Source of the DNA: AC-56 sp963702195
GTDB lineage: Bacteria > Actinomycetota > Thermoleophilia > Solirubrobacterales > 70-9
Direction of reading: 5' to 3'
NCBI GenBank assembly: GCA_963702195.1
Contig: OY969725.1
Location: forward strand, 2,232,001-2,296,000
DNA: 64,000 nucleotides
Numbering within the stretch: the stretch's first letter is position 1; every line of letters starts with the position of its first letter. The position numbers and the translations under genes were made by a program. The notes under the pieces were generated by a model. It ran no database searches. It saw only the letters and a program-made list of their open reading frames with translations, and was not told the origin of the DNA. Shown piece by piece: positions 43,800 to 51,029 of this stretch.

Positions 43800-44764
43800 C
43801 GGGCTTGGCGCCCGCCCTCGACGCGCCGGTAATGGTCACGCCAGATCAAGCGGTGGACACCGAGGTAACGCGGGAGGCTTCGAAGCCCCGGTATGAAGGG
43901 GATGCATACGAACGCGAGGCTGAGCACCATCATGATCAGCAGGATCTCCGCATCGGCGTTGTCGGAGGTGTTGAAGGGGGAGATCTGGTACCAGAACGTG
44001 TACAGCCAGAGCCAGACCTGCCCCGGGTAGCTGCCGGTCTCGTTCATCATCCCCCACTGGTCGCCGAGCAGATGCTGTGCGTTGGCCTTGTCCTCGAAGA
44101 ACCCTCCGCCGGATAGGAACAGCAGCGGCTTGGTGTAGTTCGTTTGGTAGAACTGGCTCGACGTCAGCAGAGCCCCGTCGAGTCCGCCGCTCTGCGCCAG
44201 AGCCGTCAGTGCGAGCATCATCGGGGCGACCGGTCCATAGCGGCCCTGATGCACCGACGGCAGCCCGCGCGGATAGCGAGCCTTCTTGAGCGCGGCCGTG
44301 TAGGCATCGGTCCATCGCGACTGCAGGCTCGGCGGAGCCGCCTGGTACGCCGCAAGCGCCCGCTTCAGTGTCGCGTTGCCGGGAACGTCCTTCAGCGGAT
44401 CGAGGACGAAATCCTTTGCCGTATCGATCCGATAGTGGACCCCCGGCCAGGTCTGGGTGTTGACCCCGAAGACCTTCTGGCCCGCGCCTGGGGTGTTGTT
44501 GTATGGCGGGCCGTAGGTGGCGATCTCGCTCGTGCCATCCAACTCCGTCACTGCGGTGGCGACGAAGTCCGCGGGATCCGAGCGGGCCCACTGCTGGATC
44601 GTCACCGGCTTGTCGTCGGGCGAGGAGAACAGCACCGCCAGGATCACGATCAGCGCCGTGATCACCACGAGTGCGACGACGAACTCCTTGACCAGGTCAT
44701 AGGCGACGTACTCGCCACGCCACTCGCGATCATCGGTCGCAGGAGCCCGCGCGCTGCTGGTCAC
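43796..44764 (-). CDS. Membrane partner of the cytochrome b6-like protein, unknown family
   Basis: The 322-residue protein has one helix near the N-terminus (FVVALVVITALIVILAVLF), a long extracytoplasmic domain (about 60-250) with GPPYNNTPGAGQKVFGVNTQ and HQGRYGPVAPMMLALTALAQ, and two C-terminal helices (YPGQVWLWLYTFWYQISPF and LLIMMVLSLAFVCIPFIPGL). It stands where subunit IV would be in a b6f-type operon, but only part of such a pattern is visible and there is no CxxCH heme site. It may be a fused partner for quinol access. Its ATG overlaps the cytochrome stop by 4 bp. Confidence 0.65.
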   Translation of the reverse strand: MTSSARAPATDDREWRGEYVAYDLVKEFVVALVVITALIVILAVLFSSPDDKPVTIQQWARSDPADFVATAVTELDGTSEIATYGPPYNNTPGAGQKVFGVNTQTWPGVHYRIDTAKDFVLDPLKDVPGNATLKRALAAYQAAPPSLQSRWTDAYTAALKKARYPRGLPSVHQGRYGPVAPMMLALTALAQSGGLDGALLTSSQFYQTNYTKPLLFLSGGGFFEDKANAQHLLGDQWGMMNETGSYPGQVWLWLYTFWYQISPFNTSDNADAEILLIMMVLSLAFVCIPFIPGLRSLPRYLGVHRLIWRDHYRRVEGGRQAR

Positions 44765-45420
44765 GATGCACTCCGTCCTGGCCCCGGCTCATCCGCTTGG
44801 GCCGTGCCCTTCGCCGGGTACGGAGGCACGACGCCATGGCGCCGGACGAGCAGCACGTGCCAGATGACGAGCGCCACCACAGCAACCGGAAGCAGGATGA
44901 CGTGGAAGGTGTACATCTGGCCAAAGTCCACGACATTGAAGTAGGCGCCGATCCCGACCGAGTTCAACCCGTCCTTGCCCTCGCTGGCGATCCACTGTGA
45001 GTCGAAGTTCTGCTGCGAGAGGTAGCCCGTGAAGGCGGCTCCGATCCCGATGAGGAAGACGACCGCCCCGCTGACCCAGGTCAGACCACGCCCGCCGCGC
45101 CAGGCGCCCATGAAGAACTTGCCCCACAGGTGGACGACCATGGCAAAGAAAAAGACCTCGACCCCCCAGAGGTGGACGCTGTTGAAGAACTTCCCGACTC
45201 CAGACACGTGCCACCAGGCCGGCCCTTTGAGCCCCAGGATCATCCCCGAGAGCACGACGACTATCAGGGCCGCGATCGTGGCCACGCCAAACACGTAGAT
45301 CCACGAGGCGACGTACGCGGGCTGGCGGTCGGGGAGGAGCTTCTCCGGCGGCAGAGCGCGCACCGCCCGCTCGCGAACCCGCTCCGTCCACATGGTGGAC
45401 TCCCGATCGGGAGAACTCAT
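44761..45420 (-). CDS. Cytochrome b6-type protein (cytochrome b N-terminal domain)
   Basis: The ATG at 45418-45420 gives 219 residues; ATG 45393 is an alternative. It has four helices of cytochrome b/b6. Heme-ligand His occur as His83-His97 (H-x13-H, in HLWGVEVFFFAMVVH) and His173-His188 (H-x14-H). The 14-residue second spacing is the cytochrome b6 type, unlike the 13 of mitochondrial cytochrome b. FTGYLSQQNFDSQW follows the third segment. It would carry two b hemes and pass electrons across the membrane. No Rieske or cytochrome c gene is in this window. Confidence 0.88.
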   Translation of the reverse strand: MSSPDRESTMWTERVRERAVRALPPEKLLPDRQPAYVASWIYVFGVATIAALIVVVLSGMILGLKGPAWWHVSGVGKFFNSVHLWGVEVFFFAMVVHLWGKFFMGAWRGGRGLTWVSGAVVFLIGIGAAFTGYLSQQNFDSQWIASEGKDGLNSVGIGAYFNVVDFGQMYTFHVILLPVAVVALVIWHVLLVRRHGVVPPYPAKGTAQADEPGPGRSAS

Positions 45421-45668
45421 CGGTCGCGGCCTCGATGCGGGAAGGGCAGGAGGATCGCCGCCAAGAACACGGCGATCATCAGCAGGGTGACCGCGACATT
45501 CGCCACCGACATCTGGAAGAAGTGCCAGTGGACGTAGTGAGCCGGTCCGTTGAGGTCGAAGATCGCCGGCGCCGGTGCAAGCGGCCAGCGCCATCCCGCC
45601 AGGCGGCTCTTCGGCCCAGATCGGTCACCCGCGCCTCCCGAAGGCGTACGAGTGAAACCGGGGTTCAT
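45417..45668 (-). CDS. Small single-span membrane protein of the cytochrome operon
   Basis: The 83-residue protein starts MNPGFTRTPSGGAGDRSGPK and has one C-terminal helix (VANVAVTLLMIAVFLAAILL) preceded by GPAHYVHWHFFQMS. The His and Trp residues just before the helix could line a cofactor or quinone site. It overlaps the cytochrome ATG by 4 bp, so it is probably an accessory subunit. I do not know a family name. Confidence 0.7.
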   Translation of the reverse strand: MNPGFTRTPSGGAGDRSGPKSRLAGWRWPLAPAPAIFDLNGPAHYVHWHFFQMSVANVAVTLLMIAVFLAAILLPFPHRGRDR

Positions 45669-45944
45669 CTCCGCGGAACCTCCTGTGCGGTCCGTCCAGG
45701 GCTCAAACCATCCCCGTCCATTACGGCATCGAAGCCGACATCGCCGGCCGCAGTGTGGACTCGGTACCGATGCCCCCGGGCCCGCGCTATCGGACGACTC
45801 GAGCGCAGTCTAACCCCTGCGGAAGGACCTGAAAGAGCAAACATCGATGCCCGGGGCCCCCCGTAGGCGACGGTGAGACCTGGAACGAAGCGGCCGGCCA
45901 TCGGTCTTGCGCGGATCATCGCGCTCGAGTCCCTCGACCACGGA

Positions 45945-46070
45945 CCGGGCGGCAATCGGTGTCGATGCGTCCCTGGGCGTCCCCCGCGTCCCCACCGTAC
46001 CCGCCCGTGGACCATCTGGACACATTGGACGTCGCAGTCGGTACCAAAGTGGTACCACGCGGCGGTCGAG
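45945..46070. repeat. Direct repeat copy B of the putative element
   Basis: This is the second copy of the repeat at 43302-43425, 2643 bp away in the same orientation, with GGGCGGCAATCGGTGTCGA near its start and the palindrome GGTACCAAAGTGGTACC (46040-46056) near its end. It is not preceded by tRNA-like sequence. It lies within the 595-bp stretch 45669-46263, which otherwise holds no gene I can support: open frames there run over the repeat in an arbitrary way. Confidence 0.75.
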
Positions 46071-46263
46071 CGAACAAGTCCACCAACACCTCGGGACGAA
46101 CCGTTGGTGATCTTCATCGACCTCGCAAGACGGCTCTCCCCGGCGAGTTCCAGCAGATAGGCCGATAGGTGACAACTAGGTGTAATCCCTGAGCACGTTG
46201 TTCATCCGGGCCTCCTTGGAGGCTGGGGGTGTCAAAGCCACCCAGTCCCAAGGAGGACACCGA

Positions 46264-46620
46264 ATGAAGCTGCACGCTAACGCGGCCCTCAGCCTGAACA
46301 AGCGAAGGGTCCTGGCAAGACGAGTCGTCGAGGAGAGCTGGTCGCTCACGAAGGCGGCCGAGGCCGCCGAAGTGAGCGAGCGGACCGCCGGCAAGTGGGC
46401 CTGCCGCTATCGGGCCGAGGGCGAGCTCGGCCTGCTCGACCGTTCCTCGGCCCCACTCGCCGTCCACAACCGCACCGAAGAGCGCCGGCTCGCCCTGATC
46501 TGCCAGCCCCGGCAGCTGCGCATGACCGGCGCCCAGATCGCCGAGGTCTTGGCGATGCCGGAGACGACGGTCTCGGGGATCCTCACCCGCACCGGCCTCG
46601 GCCGGCTCGGGCGCGCTCGC
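46264..46620 (+). pseudogene. IS481 family transposase, N-terminal fragment
   Basis: ATG 46264 has AAGGAGG upstream. The first 118 or so residues (MKLHANAALSLNKRRVLARR, then TKAAEAAEVSERTAGKWACR and MTGAQIAEVLAMPETTVSGI) are the helix-turn-helix part of an IS481 transposase. Homology stops at GLGRLG, before the DDE catalytic domain, and the frame then runs into the tRNA-Pro terminator and tRNA. The full protein would need about 200 more residues. It is therefore a truncated, inactive copy, perhaps cut by deletion at the integration site. Confidence 0.85.
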
Positions 46621-46640
46621 TCCCGGCATCCCGAAACGGC

Positions 46641-46667
46641 AGAAGCCCGCTTCCCGAGCGGGCTTCT
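46641..46667 (-). terminator. Terminator of tRNA-Pro
   Basis: AGAAGCCCGCT and AGCGGGCTTCT form a perfect 11-bp stem with loop TCCCG, seven bases beyond the tRNA 3' end. The minus strand continues GCCGTTTC. It is a rho-independent type terminator and also marks where the IS481 sequence has been cut. Confidence 0.8.
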
Positions 46668-46673
46668 GGCCAG

Positions 46674-46747
46674 TCGGGGCGGCGAGATTTGAACTCGCGA
46701 CCTTTCGGCCCCCAGCCGAACGCGCTACCAAGCTGCGCCACGCCCCG
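46674..46747 (-). tRNA. tRNA-Pro (anticodon GGG)
   Basis: The 74-nt cloverleaf begins CGGGGCG and ends CGCCCCG plus discriminator A. The anticodon stem TTCGG/CCGAA encloses loop CTGGGGG with anticodon GGG. The T arm has GTTCAAATC. CCA is not encoded. It is the intact tRNA that reconstitutes the putative att site. Confidence 0.95.
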
Positions 46748-46787
46748 GGACCCGCGAGTTTACGCGAGGCTCGCCGCCGTCGATGAG

Positions 46788-46860
46788 AGCGGGCGACGGG
46801 ACTCGAACCCGCTGCTTTCAGCTTGGAAGGCTGATGTGCAACCAGTTACACCTCGCCCGC
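46788..46860 (-). tRNA. tRNA-Gly (anticodon TCC)
   Basis: The 73-nt cloverleaf has acceptor GCGGGCG/CGCCCGC, anticodon loop CTTCCAA between TCAGC and GCTGA, so anticodon TCC, and a T arm with GTTCGAGTC. It lies 40 bases from tRNA-Pro on the same strand, so the two may be co-transcribed. Confidence 0.95.
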
Positions 46861-46930
46861 GCGACGGCCGATTATAGGTTCGCCGCGAAGCGACCCTGAG
46901 CCGCGCGCCACTCATCGCGAGTTCCTCTCC

Positions 46931-47512
46931 CTACGGCTTGCGCCAGGCGAAGACGATCGTGAACGTCTCGAGCTTCTTGTCGTTCGCGCCCTTGACGGGA
47001 GCCCCCCACCCGCCACCGACGCCGATGTCCTGCCAGTCGCGGCCGAGGATGTTCTTGCGGTTGAAGCTCGTTTGCATGAGCTTGCGGATCGCGCGCTTGG
47101 GGCTCTTGTGGTAGCCGAGGCTCTCGGCGTAGAAGTACCGCTTGGCGCCCTTCGTGTACCCGGTCCGCTTGACCCGTTTTCCCAACGGAACCTCTCCCGG
47201 GCAGCGGTGCTTGAAGCAGTCCTTCTTCAGCATCACCTTCGTGTGACTGCGGGCCGCCGTGTCCAGCCGGTCGTTGTTCTTCAGCGGCCGGAGCTGGTGC
47301 TTATGACGCTTGTTGTTGACGAGGCACTGCATCGCCCTGCCGAGCTTCGCGAGCGTGGTTTGGTGGGGCCGGTCGGTCGCGTGGGCGCAGGCGAAGGCGG
47401 CCGTCGTCCCGGGCGTGGCGCCGAGGGCAAGGAAGATCGCGAGCGTGAGCAGCGCAAACGCCGCGCCTGCCCCAGCTCGTCTCCCCACCGGTGCCGCCAC
47501 TGCCCTGGCCAT
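46931..47512 (-). CDS. Secreted CAP-domain (SCP/PR1-like) protein
   Basis: From ATG 47512 the product has 193 residues: a basic N-terminus (MARAVAAPVGRRAG), a hydrophobic signal core, and a TAAFA cleavage region. A CAP domain then follows (LVNNKRHKHQLRPLKNNDRL, ARSHTKVMLKKDCFKHRCPG, YAESLGYHKSPKRAIRKLMQ and DIGVGGGWGAP). The pair of Cys in DCFKHRC may form a disulfide. Bacterial CAP proteins are extracellular with unknown substrates. A longer in-frame start at 47545 adds only eleven residues. The protein is Lys/Arg-rich, unlike most neighbours. Confidence 0.85.
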   Translation of the reverse strand: MARAVAAPVGRRAGAGAAFALLTLAIFLALGATPGTTAAFACAHATDRPHQTTLAKLGRAMQCLVNNKRHKHQLRPLKNNDRLDTAARSHTKVMLKKDCFKHRCPGEVPLGKRVKRTGYTKGAKRYFYAESLGYHKSPKRAIRKLMQTSFNRKNILGRDWQDIGVGGGWGAPVKGANDKKLETFTIVFAWRKP

Positions 47513-47579
47513 TCGCCCAGAGATTACCCACCCCTGAATGTGCACATGCCCCGGAGCGTCCGATGCGGCTGCAAGAGTA

Positions 47580-47593
47580 CGAACATATGTTCG
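47580..47593 (+). promoter_or_regulatory. LexA-binding (SOS) box
   Basis: CGAACATATGTTCG is a perfect 14-bp palindrome that fits the Gram-positive/actinobacterial LexA consensus CGAACRNRYGTTYG exactly. It contains the ATG at 47587 that starts the HNH gene. LexA binding here would block transcription or initiation until DNA damage. It is not a chance match of the GAAC-N4-GTTC core alone, since all 14 bases fit. Confidence 0.8.
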
Positions 47594-48051
47594 CTCAGGA
47601 AGCTACGAAGATCTGCCGCCGCTGCGGCGACGAAAGGCCCTTGGAAGAATTCGCGTGGCGCCGAAAGCTCGCTGGAACGCGGGGGCCGTATTGCCGCCAA
47701 TGCCGCCGCGCCTACGCCAAGGCCCACTACGCAGCCAATCGGGACCTGTACATCGAACGGGCGCGGCGTCCCAACGGAATTGTCCGCGAGCAGCGCGTTG
47801 CCTGTCTGATCGAGTTCTTGAATTCAAACCCTTGCGTCGACTGCGGCGAGAGAGATCCGGCCGTGCTGGAGTTCGATCACATCCAGGGCAAGGACTTCAC
47901 CATCAGCGAACGCCTGCGCGACACGAAATGGGAAGTCGTACTCGCGGAGATCGCGAAGTGCGACGTCGTCTGCGCGAACTGCCACCGCCGTCGAACGGCC
48001 GAACGCGGTGGGTTCCTGCGTGCAGCTCTGATTCAACGCAAGGAGCGCTAG
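47587..48051 (+). CDS. Small HNH endonuclease-like protein under a LexA box
   Basis: From ATG 47587 the product has 154 residues. A zinc-finger pair comes first (CRRC at 10-13 and CRQC at 36-39, as in KICRRCGDERPLEEF and GPYCRQCRRAYAKAHYAAN). The HNH-type nuclease region CVDCGERDPAVLEFDHI follows (Cys83, Cys86, Asp97, His98) and then VVCANCHRRRTAERGG (Cys129, Cys132, His133). The second His of canonical HNH lies in the CxxCH segment. ATG 47563 is an alternative start that would place the box inside the gene. The gene ends one base before the tRNA-Trp gene on the other strand. It probably nicks or cuts DNA, but its catalysis is not shown. Confidence 0.82.
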   Translation: MFAQEATKICRRCGDERPLEEFAWRRKLAGTRGPYCRQCRRAYAKAHYAANRDLYIERARRPNGIVREQRVACLIEFLNSNPCVDCGERDPAVLEFDHIQGKDFTISERLRDTKWEVVLAEIAKCDVVCANCHRRRTAERGGFLRAALIQRKER

Positions 48052-48123
48052 CGGGGGACCGAGGAATCGAACCTCGAGCTGCGGTTTTGGAGACCGCAAT
48101 GTTGACCGTTACACCAGTCCCCC
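48052..48123 (-). tRNA. tRNA-Trp (anticodon CCA)
   Basis: The 72-nt cloverleaf has acceptor GGGGGAC/GTCCCCC, anticodon loop CTCCAAA between TGCGGT and ACCGCA, and a T arm with GTTCGATTC. Discriminator G as in bacterial tRNA-Trp. Its 3' end touches the HNH stop codon. Confidence 0.95.
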
Positions 48124-48164
48124 GGCGATCGCGGAGTCTAGAAGCCCGTCGCGAATGAATGGGA

Positions 48165-48250
48165 TGCGGACGAGAGGACTCGAACCTCCACGGGCCGTAA
48201 AGGCCCACCAGGGCCTAAGCCTGGCGCGTCTGCCGTTCCGCCACGTCCGC
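48165..48250 (-). tRNA. tRNA-Leu (anticodon TAG)
   Basis: The 86-nt type II tRNA has acceptor GCGGACG/CGTCCGC, a long variable arm (GTGGGCCTTTACGGCCCGT), and anticodon loop CTTAGGC between CCAGG and CCTGG. The discriminator is A. It is 41 bp from tRNA-Trp on the same strand. Confidence 0.95.
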
Positions 48251-48327
48251 GGATCCGAAAAACAGCCTTGCAAATGCGCGGGAAATAACCGCCGCGCGGG
48301 ATCGGCAGAGATTCTAGACTTGCGGTT

Positions 48328-48864
48328 GTGGAGGCCACGAGCGTCCGGCCCGGATACGAGCTCTGGCGACCCAATAGGGAGAAGTCAGACACCAAGACGA
48401 CGAAGTTCCTCGTCTCGTTCGTGCTGCTCGTCTCCGCTGGGTTGCTGATCATCGTCACCATTGGCGGCTGGTCGCGCCTCGAGGGCGCGAGCGTCGGGAT
48501 CGCGACCCTCATCTGGGCCGGCCTCTACATCCTGTTCGCGTTCCTCGTCGGCGCGCGATGGCAGCGCGGGGTCCTGCCGGTGGCTTCCGCGCTGGCGATC
48601 ATCCTCGCGATCTTCGCCGCGGTCGCCGCCCCCGCCTGGTTCGACCGCAACAAGCCGGGCCTCAGCGGTCCGGCGCTTCCCGATGACCTCCTCGGCCTGC
48701 TCTGCATCATCCTGATCCCCGTCCAGCTGCTGCTGATCGTCGTCGCGATGGTCGGCTTCAACCAGAACTGGCACGTGGAGGAGGAGCGGCCCATCGGCGG
48801 CGTCCCGCTCCCCGGCGAGCACGACGACGACCTGCCCGAGCCTGAAGCGGGCCAACCCGCCTAG
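48328..48864 (+). CDS. Unknown membrane protein
   Basis: The start is GTG 48328 and the length is 178 residues. There are four hydrophobic segments (FLVSFVLLVSAGLLIIVTIG, IATLIWAGLYILFAFLVGAR, VLPVASALAIILAIFAAVAA and LGLLCIILIPVQLLLIVVAM) and an acidic C-terminal tail (EHDDDLPEPEAGQ). No known family is recognised. The last four bases overlap the convergent SRAP gene. Confidence 0.7.
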   Translation: MEATSVRPGYELWRPNREKSDTKTTKFLVSFVLLVSAGLLIIVTIGGWSRLEGASVGIATLIWAGLYILFAFLVGARWQRGVLPVASALAIILAIFAAVAAPAWFDRNKPGLSGPALPDDLLGLLCIILIPVQLLLIVVAMVGFNQNWHVEEERPIGGVPLPGEHDDDLPEPEAGQPA

Positions 48865-49562
48865 AACAGCTGCGGCTCCTCGGCCCTGCGCTCGATCAGG
48901 TGCGGACCGTCGTCGCGGACGTCGTTGACGAAGTCGCCCACCGCTCGCGTGACGAGGGCATCCTCCGGGGCAGGCGCCAGGAGCTCCAGCAGCTCCTCGG
49001 GATCCAGCTCGGGATCGAGCCAGCGCTCCTCTAACTCGGGCTGCAGGACCACCGGCATCCGATCGTGGATCGGGCGGATCAGCTCGTTCGGCGCGCAGGT
49101 GACGATCGCGCAGCTGTGCAGCGTGCTCGAAGCGTCGCCGCGAGCTGGTAGCTCCGCCCAGATCCCCGCGAATGCGAACAGGTCGCCGTCCGGCCGGCTG
49201 AGCCAGATCGGCACCTTGCGCCCGGGGTCCTTGCGCCACTCGTAGAAACCGTCGGCGGGAATCAGGCAGCGCCGCTCGCGAAACGACTCGGCGAATGCCG
49301 GCTGCTCCGGCAGCGATTCAGCCCGCGCGTTGATCAACGGCGGCCCTGACCGCCGCTCCGCCCAGCGGCCCGGAACCAGGCCCCACCGCAGCCGCCCGAG
49401 GTCGCGCTTGCCTGCCTCGGTGCGGCGAACCGCCAGCACCGGGTCGGTCGGCGCGATGTTGTAGCGGGGCTCCTCTGTGCTCAGATCGACGGACTCGTCG
49501 ATGCCGAAGCGGGACCTAAAGCCGGCTGGCTTCGGATTCGCGAGCGTGTAGCGGCCGCACAT
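48861..49562 (-). CDS. SOS response-associated peptidase, SRAP family (YedK/HMCES)
   Basis: The 233-residue protein starts MCGRYTLANPKPAGF; Cys2 becomes the catalytic N-terminus after Met removal and forms a thiazolidine link with abasic sites in single-stranded DNA. It has INARAESLPEQPAF (Asn of the active site), CLIPADGFYEWRK and IHDRMPVVLQPE (His), the full SRAP set. It protects abasic sites at replication forks. It shares the neighbourhood with the LexA-box HNH gene but shows no such box itself. Confidence 0.95.
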   Translation of the reverse strand: MCGRYTLANPKPAGFRSRFGIDESVDLSTEEPRYNIAPTDPVLAVRRTEAGKRDLGRLRWGLVPGRWAERRSGPPLINARAESLPEQPAFAESFRERRCLIPADGFYEWRKDPGRKVPIWLSRPDGDLFAFAGIWAELPARGDASSTLHSCAIVTCAPNELIRPIHDRMPVVLQPELEERWLDPELDPEELLELLAPAPEDALVTRAVGDFVNDVRDDGPHLIERRAEEPQLF

Positions 49563-49630
49563 GGCTCCGAGGCTAGCGGGGCGGCTCGATGCGATTTTCG
49601 CGCTCGAAGCCGCAACAATTGACGTCGTCC

Positions 49631-49714
49631 GCGGCGGTGGCGAAACGGCAAACGCGATGGATTCAAAATCCATTGCCCGAAAGGGCTTGTGGGTTCGACT
49701 CCCACCCGCCGCAT
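49631..49714 (+). tRNA. tRNA-Leu (anticodon CAA)
   Basis: The 84-nt type II tRNA has acceptor GCGGCGG/CCGCCGC with discriminator A, anticodon loop TTCAAAA between ATGGA and TCCAT, a variable arm TTGCCCGAAAGGGCTT, and T arm GTTCGACTC. It is the only plus-strand tRNA of the group. Confidence 0.95.
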
Positions 49715-49808
49715 GAAAACGGCCAATTGGCGCCTCACCGGTTCATATGCGCGAGAAAAGCGCCAACCGGGCCGGTTGATCTGACCGCCCCGCGATAATC
49801 CCCCGTCC

Positions 49809-51026
49809 GTGGACGCCACCGCACGCATGGAGGTCATCGACCAGCTCTCCTCGTTCGAGGGCCGGCGTGCCGGCACCGACGCCGAGCGGCGCGCCGCCAA
49901 CTGGCTCGCGCAGCGCGTTCGCGACTCCGGCCGGCGCGCCGTGGTGGAGCCCACCTACGTCCACCCGCAGTACGGGCTCGTCCATGCCCTTCACTGTGCC
50001 CTCGGCTTCGCCGGGAGCCTCGTCGCCATCATCGCCCCGCCCGTCGGCTTCGCGATGGTGCTGGTCGCCGCCCTCTCGATGTACCTCGACCTGAACGGCC
50101 GTTTCTACCTCGCCCGCCGGCTTTTCTTCCGCCGTGCGTCCCAGAACGTCGTGTCGCCCGGCAAGAGCCCCAACGCATCCGCCCGCCTCTTCATCTGCGC
50201 GCATTACGACTCCGCACGCTCCGGCGCCGCCTTCCAGCCGAAGCGCGTCGCGCGGGCCTCCCGGCTGGCCCGGCGCCTACCCTTCCCCATCGCCCCCTTC
50301 CGGATCCTGTTCTGGTCGCTCGCGATCCTCCTACCGATCCTGGGCGCCCGCATGGCCGGCGTCGACTCAGGGCTGATCTCGCTCCTCCAGCTGATCCCCA
50401 CCCTGATCCTCCTCATCGGCGTCTTCCTGCTCGCCGACGTCGAGCTTTCCGACATCGTGCCCGGCGCCAACGACAACGCGTCCGGCGTCGCAACCGCCCT
50501 GTCGCTCGCCGAGGAGCTCGACGCCAATGGGCCCGAGAACCTCGACGTCTGGCTCCTCCTCACCGGTGGCGAGGAATGCCAGATGGAGGGCATGCGCGCC
50601 TTCATCCGCGCGCACCGCAAGAGCATCGACCGCGAGAACACCTACTTCGTCGTCCTCGACGCCGTCGGCTCGGGCACCGTGCGCTACGAGACCGGCGAGG
50701 GCCTTGCCGTGACCTACGACCTGGACAAGCGCCTCGTGCAGCTCTGCGGCGCGGTCGCTACCGCCGACCGCGAGAACGGAGACCGCTTCGGCGCCCAGCC
50801 GCTCCGCCAGGCATTCGCCACCGACGCGCTGCCGGCTCGCATCGCGAAGTTCCGCTCCACCGCCATCACCTGCCTCGACGACGGCTCCCTCCTCCCCGCC
50901 AACTACCACCGCCCGGAGGACGTCCCAAAGCGCATCGACCGCAAGGCGCTCGATCGGGCCCACGACTTCACCCTCGAGCTCGTACGCGCGCTCGACCGCG
51001 ACGCGGGCCGGCGCGCCGCCTCGTAG
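49809..51026 (+). CDS. M28 family metallopeptidase, membrane-associated
   Basis: The start is GTG 49809 and the length is 405 residues. Zn ligands of the M28 aminopeptidase fold are in CAHYDSARS, VPGANDNASGVATALSLAEE and LTGGEECQMEGM. Between the N-terminal region and the active-site Asp there are four hydrophobic segments (LGFAGSLVAIIAPPVGFAMV, FRILFWSLAILLPILGARMA and LLQLIPTLILLIGVFLLADV among them), so the catalytic domain is split around membrane helices. It probably cleaves peptides at the membrane. It lies 95 bp after tRNA-Leu. Confidence 0.85.
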   Translation: MDATARMEVIDQLSSFEGRRAGTDAERRAANWLAQRVRDSGRRAVVEPTYVHPQYGLVHALHCALGFAGSLVAIIAPPVGFAMVLVAALSMYLDLNGRFYLARRLFFRRASQNVVSPGKSPNASARLFICAHYDSARSGAAFQPKRVARASRLARRLPFPIAPFRILFWSLAILLPILGARMAGVDSGLISLLQLIPTLILLIGVFLLADVELSDIVPGANDNASGVATALSLAEELDANGPENLDVWLLLTGGEECQMEGMRAFIRAHRKSIDRENTYFVVLDAVGSGTVRYETGEGLAVTYDLDKRLVQLCGAVATADRENGDRFGAQPLRQAFATDALPARIAKFRSTAITCLDDGSLLPANYHRPEDVPKRIDRKALDRAHDFTLELVRALDRDAGRRAAS

Positions 51027-51029
51027 CAG

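Noticed and set aside
45665..46175. Two minus-strand frames over the direct repeat (45665-46117 and 45810-46175)
   Set aside because: They follow the repeat in arbitrary frames, have no homology and no upstream signal.
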